DNA of 64,000 bases from NCBI GenBank assembly GCA_023105745.1, contig JALGQZ010000013.1, forward strand, positions 965,501 to 1,029,500. Reading direction: 5' to 3'. This document shows positions 10,775 through 23,345 of this stretch, one piece after another. Made by a program: the position numbers and the translations under genes. The stretch comes from Austropuccinia psidii. Taxonomy: Eukaryota; Basidiomycota; Pucciniomycetes; Pucciniales; Sphaerophragmiaceae. Position 1 is the stretch's first letter. Every line of letters begins with the position of its first letter. The notes beneath the pieces were generated by a model. That model had not been told where the DNA came from. It saw nothing but the letters and a program-made list of their open reading frames with translations, and ran no database searches.

Positions 10775-13700
10775 TCATTGATGAGACTCTTCAGCCCTTC
10801 TGGAGGCTCTGAATCTTCTGAGGTGTATTTGTCCATCTGGGATTTCTTTCTCAGTTAACCATTTATCTTTATCTGCTGGTTGATTCTTAAATCTAACCAG
10901 ATATTGCCTGTTGTCTTTCCCATTAATTTTTATTTTCCTGGCTTTAATGATCTTTTTCACTGGTCCAGGTGAGTCATCTTCCTCTACCAATCTTTCATGG
11001 GTGACTGTCTTCTTTCTGTCAGGGAATTTCTCCTCATCTGTCTTGTGATAAGGTTTGACCAGGCTCACAGGGAAAACTGGGTGTTTCCTAAAAAACTCTA
11101 TGGTTGGGTTGACTTCTAATGCATTCTTTCCTATTAATTTAATAATGTTGAATGGTCCTATGAATGAGTCTCTCATCTTCTTGGGTCCTCTTAGATTGTT
11201 GAAGTTAAGAGTTGAGATTAGAACTTGGTCTCCTTTCTTGAAATCAGGTTCTTGGTGACTTTTATCATATCTCTGTTTGTTGTATAATTTAGCTTCAGCC
11301 ACACATTGTTCTGCTTTTTCACAGGCAGTTTTCCACATTGTGTGGAAGTCTTTAGCTGTGTGGTGTACTGAGAGGAGGTTCTTCAAGTAGTCTACTGGAA
11401 GTAGTGGGTTCCATCCTTTCTCTAATGTGGCAGGGGTTTGCCCTGTCACTGAGTGTATACTTGTGTTGTATGCCAATTGTACAGCTGGTAGGAGGGTCAC
11501 CCAGTCATGGGTATATCCCTCATTGTCTTTATATTCCATGCCATATGCACAAAATCTTCTAATGATGTCTTCTAATGTTTGAATCATTCTTTCTGCTAGA
11601 CCATCTGTTTGTGGATGGTAAGCTGTGGAGAATGCTAGTATGGTTCCCAGCATCTCATATAGATTAGTCCAAAATTCTGATGTGAATTTAGGGTCTCTGT
11701 CACTAATTATAATTCTTGGAACTCCACAGTTTGCTATCACATTGTTCCAGAACAATTTTGCTGTGTCCATTGCTGTGTCCTCTTTGTGACAGGGGAGACA
11801 TCTGACACTCTTGCTGTACCTGTCTACTACTACTAGGCATGCATTAAAGCTGTCTTTCCCTCAAGGGACCAGGCCTGTCACCCAATACATGTTTATTATT
11901 TCCCAAGGGTGTTTGGGCTCCTCTATACTCTGGAGTAATCCATATCTTTTGCCATGACCTTTGTTGGCATTTTGGCATCTGGTACAAGTGTTGATATATT
12001 CACTCAAGTCTTGTTCCCACTTTGGCCACCAAGCTGTGCTAAAGACTCTTTCTTTAGTTCTTTCTTCACTCATATGTCCCATGTATGGGCAGTCATGGCA
12101 TTCCTGTAGTATCAGGGAAATATGTTCTCTATTTATTATTACCAGGGCACTTGTGTGTTTTTCCCTATGGTATAGTAGATCATCTATCAGAAAAAATCTA
12201 TTCTCTTTGAAGTTTTTAAGCCATGGCTCTTCCAATTGGCTCTCTAGTTCAGGACTCCTGTACTTTTGTTTTAATAGTTGTATCAATATACTACACTGCT
12301 TGTGTTTATTGTATGATGATTGTACTATACTAAAGAACTCTGTATTCAGACTAAGGGAGCTGATTCCCAATATGGGTATCTCTCTGCTCTCCCAATAGCT
12401 CTGTGCTGGGTTTGATGGGTCATTTCCTAATGCCCAGTTTGATATTTTGAAGTTCTTTCTTCTATCTATCTCCATGCATTGTACGGGTATTTTGGCCCCG
12501 TTTTCTGGGTCATATGCTGGATTCTCTTGGTCATTCTTTAGTGGCCACCTGCTGAGACCATCTGCATTAGTATGACTTTCCCCTTCTTTATAGATAATTG
12601 TCATATTCCCTCTGTATTCTTGTATGGCTATTTGCCACCTGAGCATGTGTCTGTTTGTTTTCTTCATGTTAAACAGTGATTTGAGGGCTGTGCAATCAGT
12701 AAAAACTTCAAATACTGCTCCTTCTAAGTAGTAATGGAGTTTTTCTAATGCCCATACCAAACAGAGACATTCTGTCTGAGTAGCTCCATATCTGGCTTCT
12801 GAGTCTTTCAGTTGTCTTGATATATAGCAAATTACTCCTTCTTTGGGTATTCCATCATCTAGTTGCCTCTGGTGTAGTGCTGCTCCTAGTCCTTGGATAC
12901 ATTCTGCATCTATATATAGCTTGAATGGTAGTTTAAAATCAGGAATCATTAGGACAGGGGCATTGGTCAGTTCATATTTGATCTTCTCAAATGCATCTCT
13001 TCCTTCTATGGTAATTTCAAAGACTACATCTTTTGAGCACAGTTTGTATAGGCTACTTGGGATGTGTGCAAAGTTTTTTATGTGGCTCCTGTAGTAGCTA
13101 GCAAAGCCCAAGAAAGATTGCATTTATTTAATGTTCTTTGGTACTGGTTTCTTCAGTACTGCAGCAACTTTATTTTGGTCTATGGCTAGACTTAAACCTG
13201 AAACTTTGTGTCCTAGGGCTAGCAGTTCTTTCTGTCCAAAGTTACATTTTTTAAGAGATATTTTCATGTTGATTGGTGTACATTTTCCCAATATTTTATC
13301 AATTTTCCTCACATGGTCTTCCCATGTTTCTGAGTATATTATGATATCATCAATGTACACTACCATCCACCCTTCCATTATTTCATCTTGAAATATGGTA
13401 TCCATCATCCTCTGCAAATGGGCTGGTGCATTCGTAATGCCAAATGGCATTCTAGTATATTCATATATGCCCATATGGCATATAATTCTTAGCAATTTGA
13501 TGGAATCTGGTTTCACCCCATTCTGGTGGAAGCCTTTCATGCAATCCATTTTTGTAATAAACTTGGCTTTTGCTAGCTTATCTAGTGCATGTGGTATCCT
13601 TGGGATGGGGTACCTATCTGCTTTGGTGTAATTATTCAAAGCCCTGAAGTCCCCACATAGTCTGGATTTACCATCATTCCAAGTTATAAGGACTGGTGTA

Positions 13701-13990
13701 GTGACTTCTACTATCTCATTGTGTCCCATTTTCCTTATTACCCCCATTTCTAGGAGCTCATTGATATGTTTCTCAATTTCTTTTCTAGTTTCCATGCTGG
13801 CTGGGTATGGTGGTCTCCTAAGCATAGGTGGATATGGTCTTTCTAAATCCAGATATAATTCTATATCGTGTCCTTTGATTTTTCCTAGTGGTTCATCTCC
13901 TATTGCAAAAGCTCCTCTATGCTTCCTCAATACTTTCAGTAAGCTGAGTTTCATTTTACTGGTGAGTTAAGTGCCATATTGGGCTTCTTT
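10775..13990 (-). pseudogene. pol: B2 Pol: RT, RNase H, integrase, chromodomain with two in-frame stops
   Basis: One frame runs from the deletion junction near 14000 to 10775. RT is present with [38 protein letters not shown] and an intact YIDD box ([14 protein letters not shown]). RNase H follows ([36 protein letters not shown]), then integrase with the zinc-binding HHCC region ([24 protein letters not shown]) and the core. The C-terminus is chromodomain-like ([18 protein letters not shown]). Defects are TAA at 13126-13124 after PVPKNIK and TGA at 11863-11861 after TGLVP. The first catalytic Asp of integrase is lost (MYWV where B1 has MDWV). A further stop lies near 13970. It cannot encode an active integrase. 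Confidence 0.9.
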
Positions 13991-14001
13991 GAATTATTCC
14001 A

Positions 14002-14400
14002 CTAGTCCTTTCTTCTAAGAGTTTGAAATTCTTGTTGGGATTCCAACCTTGCATTTCTGTCATAAGTTCCACCCAATCCATTTGCTTGAGACAGATCTTC
14101 TGAGTTGTTATCCCCACTTCTGTTCATGATGCTGCCATAGTGAACATTTTGTTGTCCATGCTCCATGTGAAGAGGTCTTTCAGGAGTTTGTGTATTTGGA
14201 GGACCTGTTCTGCATCTGTCCAATCTCCTGGTAGGACTTCTGGGTTGAATTTGATTTGGAATAAGACCTTGGGTAGGAGTTCCCTGATGATAAGTCCTTT
14301 GCTGGTCATTTGCTCCAGTTCTTCTTCCTCTGTGTCTTCTTGGCCAGTGTTCTGGTTGATTTCTTGGGAATCCAAGATCTCTAAGAAGTGGAGGTGTCAT
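14002..14400 (-). pseudogene. gag: B2 gag N-terminal fragment (132 codons), overlapping ORF1
   Basis: MTPPLLRDLGFPRNQPEHW corresponds to MSPAYHRDLGFQRNQPEDR of B1 (39161). The ATG (14400) lies 17 nt before an AG acceptor, as in B1. The frame ends in TAG shortly before the internal deletion that fuses it to the RT leader. Capsid, zinc knuckle and protease are missing. Confidence 0.78.
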
Positions 14401-14772
14401 GTTAACAATGTTAAATCATGACAGACAATAAAAAATGTTGTATGTTTCAAGGTTTATTTAACTTTAGCAGGCCCTTGTACAAATTTATGATCTATACTCT
14501 TTGGCAATTTGCCTTTAGAGTTTACAACTGGGTTGATAACAGTGATTTTCTGTTTTTCAATTTGTTTTTGTGATCCAACTGGTTTTGTTGGAGCTTTTCT
14601 GGGTTTTTGGCCCTTGGCACAGCTATTGGTGTCCACTCTTTTGAGTTGATTGTCACTTCACTGTGTCTTTTCTGCTTGCCCTTGGTTTTTGGCAGCACCT
14701 CTCTGTCTTCTGAGGCTGTCACAGATGGCTTTCCTTATGACTGGGTTTTTAATGGAATATTGTCTTTTTTCA
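14124..14772 (-). pseudogene. B2 ORF1 (accessory frame), two exons, decayed
   Basis: The first exon begins after acceptor CTGAATAG|TG (14775-14771), like B1, and its translation aligns with B1 ORF1 (IPLKTQS, then VTASEDREV, KEWTPIAVPRAK, KFVQGPAK) but with a TAA and a frameshift. The predicted donor is AAAG|TT where B1 has AAAG|GT, so it appears mutated. Exon 2 starts at 14380 in the frame of LDSQEINQNTGQEDTEEEEL..LQIHKLLKDLFTWSMDNK, matching B1 LQIHQLLKDLFQWSMDNKR. This stretch is coding-like in two frames at once. Confidence 0.62.
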
Positions 14773-14789
14773 CTATTCAGAAAAGATTT

Positions 14790-15622
14790 TTCAAATTGTA
14801 TATCAGTATTTTATGATAAACAAAATGATTTTATTCAATTCTACTGTTATTTTTCGAAATTTTTAAGTATTTTTATTATAATATGTTGTTTTTTTATTTT
14901 TAATGTGTTTTTATTGAAAAATAACAGTTTTTGAGTATTTCACTTATGTTTTATAAGTGAAAACTGTAATATCCAAGTGTTTTGTGAATGATTCACTTGG
15001 ATATTATTGTGTTTTTATATAAAAACGTCAAATTTATTAAATTATAATAAATTTGATTTGTTATTATAAATATTATAAATAATATTTATTTTAAGACTTG
15101 ATTTTTGATTAAAAATATCAATCAATTACAAGTTTTCACGTCAATTTGAGTGATGTCTTGTTTTAATGGAAAAATTTAATTAAAATATTTCTTATAAATA
15201 ATAAAAAATTATTTTATTATTTAATATTTAATAATTATTTATTAATAAATGTTTCTTTATTAATTTTCACACACTTTGGTGAAAAATAATAGTAAAAATA
15301 AGTAATATACTGTTTGTATATTATTATTTATATTGAAATTTAAATAATACTGTTGTATTATTATCAATTTCGTGAACATTATTGCCATATAATGAAATAA
15401 AGAGGATTTGTACTCTTACTCTCAACAAAAATATTTGTAATATATATTTTTGGAGAAAAAAAAATGTGTATATAATATATGATGCTATATTATATAAAAA
15501 AATGATAATAATATAAAATAAGAAAAATTAGAAATTTTACGCACTTTTAGTAAAATACCTTTTAAATAACTGGATTTTTACGCTTAATTCAGTTCAAAAC
15601 ACGTCCAATAAGGTTGGAAAAC
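14790..15622 (-). other. B2 AT-rich leader
   Basis: More than 800 nt of very AT-rich sequence lie between the primer-binding site and the ORF1 acceptor. By comparison with B1, most of it should be removed as leader intron in spliced RNA. An AAAA|GTGCGT near 15540 is a possible donor, much weaker than the one in B1. No ORF is supported. Confidence 0.45.
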
Positions 15623-15641
15623 CACGGCCAGGCCCCCAAAA
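15623..15641 (-). promoter_or_regulatory. Primer-binding site of B2
   Basis: TTTTGGGGGCCTGGCCGTG on the element strand, directly inside the 5' LTR and identical to B1 at 38219-38237. Confidence 0.75.
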
Positions 15642-17138
15642 TGTCAGAGTGAGTCTATATAGTAGCTATAAGATGTAGTTACAAGCTAGCATTATGACTG
15701 TGACACGTCAAAAACAAATCAAATCAAATCTTCAGGTCCTACTGCAACGTGGTAACAGGGGTGATGAGTCTATTGAGGACCTGGGTTGCAACACTCTAAT
15801 ATCTTTGACTGTGAAGAGGTACTGCAATAATTATCTTCTAATTATATCTTTAATAATAATTCTAAGGACACTACTGATTGATAACAGTTTTGTCACATAG
15901 GAATATGGGTAATAAGATAATAATGATGGGTTTTCAAGGAAAAACCCTTCTTTTTATATCTTTCAAGACTGTCAAGAGTTATTAACTCTTCACACGTCAG
16001 AGGAGTGAAACTTTTCACTCCAATGGTCAATCTGTGGCTCTGGATCATCAATACTGATGTCAATAGAGGCAGAATTGTGGTTTTGGGACCACAAATGATC
16101 ATTCTGGATCAATACAGGGTGAAAAAACTTTTCACCTGCCACGTCAGCACTTGGATGACTTTGTTCTGGTGTCTGTATGATCAATAATGATGATTTTAGA
16201 GAGGTTATATCTTCATAAGTATATTATTTTAAGTATGAGAGCAATACTGTTTGATACAAGTTTGATACAGTCATGTATTGCTAGAAAAACCTTCTAATCA
16301 AGATATCTCAGTCAGTTCTTAATATATCAAGAAACCAAGAGCACAGAATTGAAGGGCTTAGTGAGCTCTTCAATTTGGTATGCTTCATTCTTACCCTTCT
16401 TTAAAATAGCAAAAGGTATAAGGGTTTTAAGTTTTTGGATGTAATTTTGTACATCAGTATGAGGCTTCAAAAACTATATATCCTCTCCAATTTGGAAGAT
16501 ATCTGTATTCTGATGATACAGTCTTGTAGGGCTTGATTAGCTCTACAGCTTGGTATATTACACTGTACAGTTGTATGAGTGTATGCCAAAGATACAGGGG
16601 TTTGTTTACCTTGTTGTTTTCAGAATATCTGTATTTTTGGCTGTAAAACCTTTGAACCAAGATCCCTCAGTCAATTTAAGAGATACAAAGGTCTAAGGTG
16701 TCTCAAATTAAAGCTCTTGTTTAGATCTTTAATTTTGTTATACTTTTGTACAGTTTTGTACAAGCCCTCTTTGACTTTCAGGGGGGTCTTGGTTTTGAAA
16801 TAAAGGTCATATGATATCTCCAGTTGTAGTGGTGTTACAGAAACATGGATGATACCATTGTGTAGCTCTCTATGTGAGCTTTAAGAAAAATACCATTTTG
16901 GTATAGGCTAACTTAAATATGCATACCTCAGATGAGAGGTGAAAATAAGGGTTTTGACTTGTTTATTCTCCTCTAGGTTTCCTTATTCTGTTTGGATAAG
17001 GTTGGTGTTTTAATTTAAGAGGAGTTTTTCCTCTTATTTATTACCTGTATTTACTATGTTTTTTCAATACTTTTCATACCATTTTTTATGGTATGTTGAA
17101 TGTCATGCTAGTGCTCTGTTTTGAGTCACAGGCTGACA
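15642..17138 (-). repeat. 5' LTR of B2 (1497 bp)
   Basis: TGTCAG..CTGACA ends, followed by TSD copy TTTGA. The promoter is probably at the TATA box TATAAAAAG on the element strand (15958-15950), matching GATAAAAGG at the same place in B1 LTRs. Confidence 0.92.
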
Positions 17139-19729
17139 TTTGAACTATGGGTGGCTAAAATTACTCCTTATGTTACTTTAAGCTACAGGGTAGCAACCTT
17201 AAGGCTGAAACCAGTCCTTTTATGACCTTAAGCTAAAGGCTAACAACCTCAAGTCTAAAATTGGTCCTTTTATGACTTTGAACTACAGGGTAGAAGCTTT
17301 GAGTCTAAAATTAGTCCATTTATGACTTAAAGCAATAGGCTAGAAGCCCTAAGGCTTAAATTAATCCTGGTATAACTTTTCACTGCTGGATAGCAACCTT
17401 AAAACTATAATTATTCTTTCATTACTTTAAACTCCAGGGTAGCAACCTTAAGGCTAAAATTAGTCAATTTATGACGTTAAACTAAAAGGTAGCAATATTA
17501 AGTCTAAAGTTAGTCCATGTATGACCTTAAATTACAGGGTAAAAACCTTAAGGCTAAAATTAGCCCTTGTATGACTGCAAACTACAGCTTAGAAACCTTA
17601 AGGCTAAAATTAGTCATTGTATGACTTTAAGCTACAGGGTAGCAAGTTTAACCCTAAAATTAGTCCTTGTATGACTTTTAAGCTACATGGTAACAACCTT
17701 AGGGCTTTAATTCCTCCTTTTATGAGATTTAATGGAAGGTTAGCAACCATAAGGGTAAAATTAGTCCTTTCATGATTTTAAACTAGAGGGTAGAAACCTT
17801 AATGTTAAAATTGGTCCATTTATTTCTTTTAACTACAGGCTAGCAACCTTAAGCATAAAATTATTCCTTGTATTAATTAAGCTACAAGATAGCAACCTTA
17901 AGGATAAAATTAGTCCTTTTCTGACATTGGACCACAGGATAGCAACATTAGGGCTAAAATTAGTCACTGTATTAGTTTTAACTACAGGTAGCAGCCTTGA
18001 GGCTACAATTAGTCCTTGTATTAGTTTGAACTACAGGATAGAAACTTTAAGGATAAAATTAGTCCCTGTAGGACTTTGATCTATAGGGTAGCATCCTTAA
18101 GGCTAAAATTACTTTTTTTATGACTTCAAGCTATAGGGTAGAAACCTTAAGGCCAAAATAAGTCCATTTATGACTTTAAGCTAAAGGGTAGAAACCTTAA
18201 GGCTGAATTTAGTCCTGGTATGAGTTTTAACTTATGGCTAACAACCCTGAAGTAGAAACTGATCCTTTTATGACTTTAGACTACAGAATACCAAGATTAA
18301 GGCTAAAATTAGTCAATGTATTAATTTAAAATAAATGGTAGGAACACTGAGGCTACGGTTAATCCATGTATGACCTGAAATAACAGGGTAGAAACCTTAG
18401 GGTGGAAATTAGTCCTTGTGTGACTTCAAACTAAAGGGTAGCAACCTTCAGGCTAAGGCTAGTCTTTGTATCACTTCAAGCCACAGCATAGAAAGATTAA
18501 GGCTCAAATTAGTCATTGTATGAATTTTAAACTACAGAATAGCAACCTTAAGGCTGAAATTCCTCCTTCTATGAGTTTCAAGTGCAGGGTACCAAGTTTG
18601 GGGACAAAATTAGTCCTTTCATGCCTTTAAACTACAGGGTAGCAACCTTGAGAATAAAAATAGTCCATTTATGAGCTTAAACTACAGGGTAGAAACCTTA
18701 AGGCTGAAATCAGTTGTTATATGACCATTATCTACAGCGTAAAACCCTTGAGGCTAAAATGATTCCTTGTCTTACTTTAAGATACAGGGTGGCAATGTTA
18801 AGGGTTAAATTAGTCCATGTATGACTTTGAACTAGAGGGTACCAAAATTAATATGAACATTAGTCTTTTCATAACTTTAAATTACAGGCTACCAACCTCA
18901 AGGCTGAAATTAGTGCTTGTATTACCTTACACTACAGGGTATCAACCTTAAGTCTAAAATTAAGTCTTTCATGACTTCAAACTACAGGGAAAAAACTTTA
19001 AGCCCAAAGTTAGCACTTTTATGACTTTGAACTACAGGTTAGCAACATTAAGGCTAAAATTAATCCCTTTATTACTTCAAACTACCGGGTAGAAACCTTA
19101 AGGCTAAAATTGGTCCCTTTATGATTGCAAACTACAGGGAAGTAACCTAAAGTCTAAAATTAGTCATTGTATGACTTTAAACTACAGGTTGGAAATCTTA
19201 AGGATAAAATGAGTCCTTTTATTAATTTTAACTGCAGGGTAGGAAATTTAAAGCTGAAATTATTCCATTCATGACATTAAAATAGAGGGTAGCAACCTTG
19301 AGGATAGAATTAGTCCATGTATTACTTGAAAATATGAGGTAGCAACCTTAAGGCTAAAATGAGTCCTACTATCACCTTTAACTGCAGGGTAGCAACCATA
19401 AAGCTAATTACTGCTTTCATCACCTTAAGCACAGGGTACCAAACTTTGCCCTAAAATTAGTCTATTTCTGGCTTTTAACTAAAGGTTGGCAAGATTAAGG
19501 GTGAAGTTATTCCATGTATGACCTTAAGTTACAGGGAAGAAACCTCAAGGTTAAAATTAGTCCATTTATGAATTTAAACTACAGGGTAGAAACCTTAAGG
19601 CTTAAATTAGTCATTGTATGACTTTTAACTGCAGGGGACAACATCATGATTGAAATTAGTCCATGTATGACCTTAAATTACAGGTTAGAACCGTTAAGGT
19701 TAAAATTAGTGTTTCTATGACTTTAAACT
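17139..19729. repeat. Main tandem (satellite-like) array, ~50 bp unit, roughly 50 copies
   Basis: Consecutive degenerate units of about 50 bp are built from CTAAAATTAGTCC, a variable TTGTATGACTTT part and AACTACAGGGTAGCAACC followed by TTAAGG. Single substitutions and 1-2 bp indels are common, so the array is old and not homogenised. No reading frame runs through it. The units have no internal dyad and no spacer logic, so it is not a CRISPR. It continues on the far sides of B2 and of the solo LTR. Confidence 0.93.
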
Positions 19730-21111
19730 TGTTAGGCTGAGTCTATGATGAAGTGGGAAATAAATTTATATACAGATTTCAATATGACTGTGACATGGAT
19801 ATTTAAGTTTAGAAAGGGTTTAAAATAGATAATGTAAGGGCTTTACTATGAGGAATAGTGGTGGTGAGCACTTTTGAAAGCCCTTGGTTCAGTCTCACCA
19901 GTTGGATTACTATCATAAGAGCTAAAATACACTAATTAAGTTATACCTGGTTATTCTCCAAGAGTATAACTGTTTTGGACATTTGTACTACATAGGAATT
20001 CAAGAGAAGGATGGGTATTCCTTTTCTGGCAGAGAAAGGGCCTTGTTTTATCCTGAAAAGGGGTGGGAAAGTGCTCTAGACCATCCACGTAGAGGAAGTG
20101 AAGATTTTTCACTTAAGAGTACTGCCTTGTGGTTTGCAAAAGGCCTTTATGCTCTGTATTGGGCTCAGATGTGGTTTTCAAATCACATCTTGGCAGGTTT
20201 CCCCAATACAGGGTGAGACCTTTCATCTGGGTACCACACAGCCATCTTGTGACGTGTATGACACCTAGAAAGCTGTAAAGAACCTATTTGGGACCCCAGT
20301 ATTGACTGAACTATGATGTATTGAAGTATAAACAAGCTTCTTTGTCTGTTTGACACCTCATAATCATAGTTATGGGATAGTATCCCACAGTAAAGGTGGA
20401 TTGGCCAAACTGTGGGATTTTAACCTTAAAGCTGTTATAACTTTGTCAGTTTTTGAGATATTTGCCTCAAATTTGGTTCATTGTGTAGCCCTGGATGCGC
20501 TTTACACAATGGTACTTCATTGGGTATGGATAAAATTTAATATGGAAAATTTATGCCATGTTCAATTCTTTTTGTCCATATATATTATTTCCTTAAAGTC
20601 TGTATGGAACTTGTCTTCTCCAAAGCTTTTGTTCAGATATCCCTGAGTTTTCCCTTTCTAAAATTAATCCACTTTACCTATCTCACACTAAAACTGTAGA
20701 AGTTATATTAGAGGTTAATATTTTATTCACCCTCATTTGACCTTATTTGGGCCATAACTTCTGTAGTTTTGATTCTAGCTCGGTTTGGATAGTACCATTT
20801 GATATCCCTGACTTAGAGGTTTAATTTAGATACCCATTTTCGTGGTTTAAGCCTCTTCCTCTTGATTTAAGGGGAGAGGTGAAAATTAAGGTTTATTCTC
20901 AGCAACTTCTTTGAGCAGGAATAACTCTTTTATTGTTTTTCCTATGATTATGAGACTTGTATCTTTGAAAACAAGTGATTTTCCCCTTTCTTATTATACC
21001 TTTTGAGCTGGCTTGGCTCAGCTCCATGTTTTTGGTGTTATTTTGCACTACCATTGGCTTATGGTATTTGGCTGTAATTCCTGTGCTCCGGCCTTCAGTC
21101 ATAGGCTGAAA
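19730..21111 (-). repeat. Solo family B LTR (1382 bp), TSD AAACT
   Basis: It starts TGTTAGGCTGAG (mutated TGTCAGGCTGAG) and ends GGCTGAAA (mutated GGCTGACA). It is flanked by perfect 5 bp duplications AAACT at 19725-19729 and 21112-21116. It is closer to the B1 LTR than to B2 at its ends. No internal region is present, so it arose by LTR-LTR recombination. The orientation follows from comparison with the B1 LTR. Confidence 0.88.
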
Positions 21112-22057
21112 AAACTACATGTTAGAAGCCTTCAGGCTAAAGTTAGTCCTTTTATGACTTCAAACTAAAAGGTAACAACCTTAATGCTAAAATTGGTCCT
21201 TGCATGACTTTTCAACTACAGGGTAGCAATGTTAATGGTGAAATTCCTGCTTCTCTGAGTTTTAACTTCAGGGTAGCAACATTGAGGCTAAACTTGGTCT
21301 TCGCCTGATTTTTCAGCTACAGGGTAGCAATTTTAATGCTGAAATTCCTTCTTATATGATTTTTAACTTCAGGCTAGCAACCTTAAGGCTAAAATCAGCC
21401 CTTTCATGACCTTTTATTAAAGGGTAGGAACCATAAGGCTATAATTAGTCCATTTATGACTTCAAGCTACAAGGTGGCAACCTTAAGGCTAAAGTTATTC
21501 CTTGTCTTACTTTGAACTTCATGGTAGCAACATTAAGGCTCAAATTTGTCCTTTCATGACTTCAAACTAGAGGGTAGCAACCTTGAGGATAAAAATAGTC
21601 CATGTATTACTTTCAACTGCAGGGTAGCAGCCTTAAGGCTGAAATGAGTCCTTGTATGATCTTAAACTACAGGGTAGCAACCTCTAGGCTAAAATTTGTC
21701 CTTGCATGACTTTAAAATGCAGGGTAGCAATTCAAGGCTGAAAGTAGTCCTTTCATGAGTTTAAACTATGGCTGAAATTCCTACTTTATGGCTTGAAACT
21801 ACAGGGTAAAAACCTCAAGTCTAAGATTGTTCCTTTAATAGTTTTAAACTACAGGTTAGCCACCTTAAGGCCCAAATTAGCCCTTTTATGACTTTTAAAC
21901 TACAGGGTAGAAACCCTAAGGCTGAAACCACTCTATGTATGCCTTGAAATTGCAGGGTAGCAACCTTAAGGCCCAAAGTATTCATTTTCTGTCTTTAAAC
22001 TGCTGGGTAGAAATCTTAAGGATAAGATAACTCCTTGAATGACTTTCATAACCAGGG
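21112..22057. repeat. Tandem array, right segment (about 19 units)
   Basis: Same ~50 bp units as at 17139, resuming directly after the solo LTR. It ends near 22057, where the unit words disappear. Confidence 0.9.
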
Positions 22058-22739
22058 GTGACATAAAAGAGGGGTAAATATGCATGTAAAATTGAGGAAT
22101 AATGAAAATCAAGAAGATGATAATGTCAAGAGTAAAAACAAAAGTGATAAATAGAATCATGAAGACATCAAGGTGAAATTAATGAAGAATCTTCAATTAA
22201 AATAAAACTGTCACATCCAATTGGACTTGTCCTCAGTAATACAGTAAGCTGCTCCCTTTTGTAATTCTGGACTAAGGCTTTCAAATTTTGTTGTCTGAAA
22301 TTAAACTGCAGTATTGAGTTTACCTAATATACTGGTTTTTATCCACCTAGAGGTAAAGTCCTTGAATGAATCAAAGCTACAACTTAAATTTGATGCAAAG
22401 AGATTTGAAAAATCAGATACTGAAGAGACTGTTTTATTTTCAATAAAAATGAAAAAAATCATTATTAATTTTTACTTTCAACCACCTCAAGCCAATGCAG
22501 AAAAATATAAATCAGTACTTGGATGGCTTAGACCAGTCATTGAATCTATGACTTAAGATTTGAATCAATGTTTTAAAAGACCTGAATTATCAAGAGATCC
22601 ATATTAAACACCTTTATCACCTAACCCACCTCTATTTATTGAAACATTAAAAGTTGCAGAAGGAAGAATCTCAATGATACATTTTGGACCATCTGGCTGG
22701 TTATCAGAAGAATGAACAAATTTATTAAAAATTTCATAT

Positions 22740-23345
22740 GACTAAGGCAAAAGGATATAAATTTTTTTAAAGAAGAAAGAATAGTCAGTCAACATTATTA
22801 TGTAAAACCTTATAAAATGCCAGTTACACCACATGAACCATGGTGAAAGAAACCAATACCAATACCAAAACACTTTTACCTCCATCCATTGAACCAGTCA
22901 AACAAAGAATACCCAAAGGACTTTATGAAAAATCAACATCAAGCTATAACAGCCCAGTATTTTTTGTGGAAAAACTAAGTGAAAATCTTGTAATTTTTCA
23001 TTATCTTCAAGATCACATTCAAGTCACAAGAAAAGATGAAATATTTCCACCAAATTATGATGTCTTTGTGGGATCATTTTCAGGTGGAGCATGTGATGGA
23101 TTAGGAGATATTATAGGTAGATATGATGAAACAGAGCTGGATATTACTAAAAGACCCCCTAAAACCTTTTGAAAACCACTTGGAAGACTTCAGCTTACCA
23201 GACTATCTCAAGGAGGAACAAACTCTGTGTCAGTGTATCAAGCACAAATTACTTGGCTACTTCAGGAGAAAATACCTGAGAACCTTGGAATATTTTTAGC
23301 TGAGAAAGGGATTGAAGGACTCATATTAAAAGATCAGAATTGAAA
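22740..23345 (+). pseudogene. pol: Element E reverse transcriptase remnant
   Basis: The longest open piece (22840-23172) contains RIPKGLYEKSTSSYNSPVFFV and a conserved stretch FVGSFSGGACDGLGDIIGRYDE, typical of RT blocks. The next block LTRLSQGGTNSVSVYQAQ follows after a TGA where Trp or Arg would be expected. The catalytic box reads GIFLAEKGIEG, where related elements have two aspartates, so it is dead. Before it, at about 22795, PYKMPVTPHEPW is the usual pre-RT linker. Confidence 0.7.

Larger units (their letters stand above)
9247..17138 (-). mobile_element. Element B2: Ty3/gypsy chromovirus, family B, internally deleted, TSD TTTGA
   Basis: The LTRs (9247-10750 and 15642-17138) have TGTCAG..CTGACA ends, and a perfect 5 bp target duplication TTTGA is present at 9242-9246 and 17139-17143. 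The minus-strand interior has PBS, long AT-rich leader, ORF1, gag N-terminus, then directly the end of the protease/RT linker, RT, RNase H, integrase and chromodomain. By alignment with B1, roughly 2.2 kb covering the rest of gag and the protease is missing. The LTRs differ at scattered positions, so it is older than C1. It sits in the 50 bp tandem array. Confidence 0.93.

Noticed and set aside
17139..19729. Possible CRISPR array
   Set aside because: Units are contiguous degenerate tandem repeats without unique spacers, in eukaryotic DNA.
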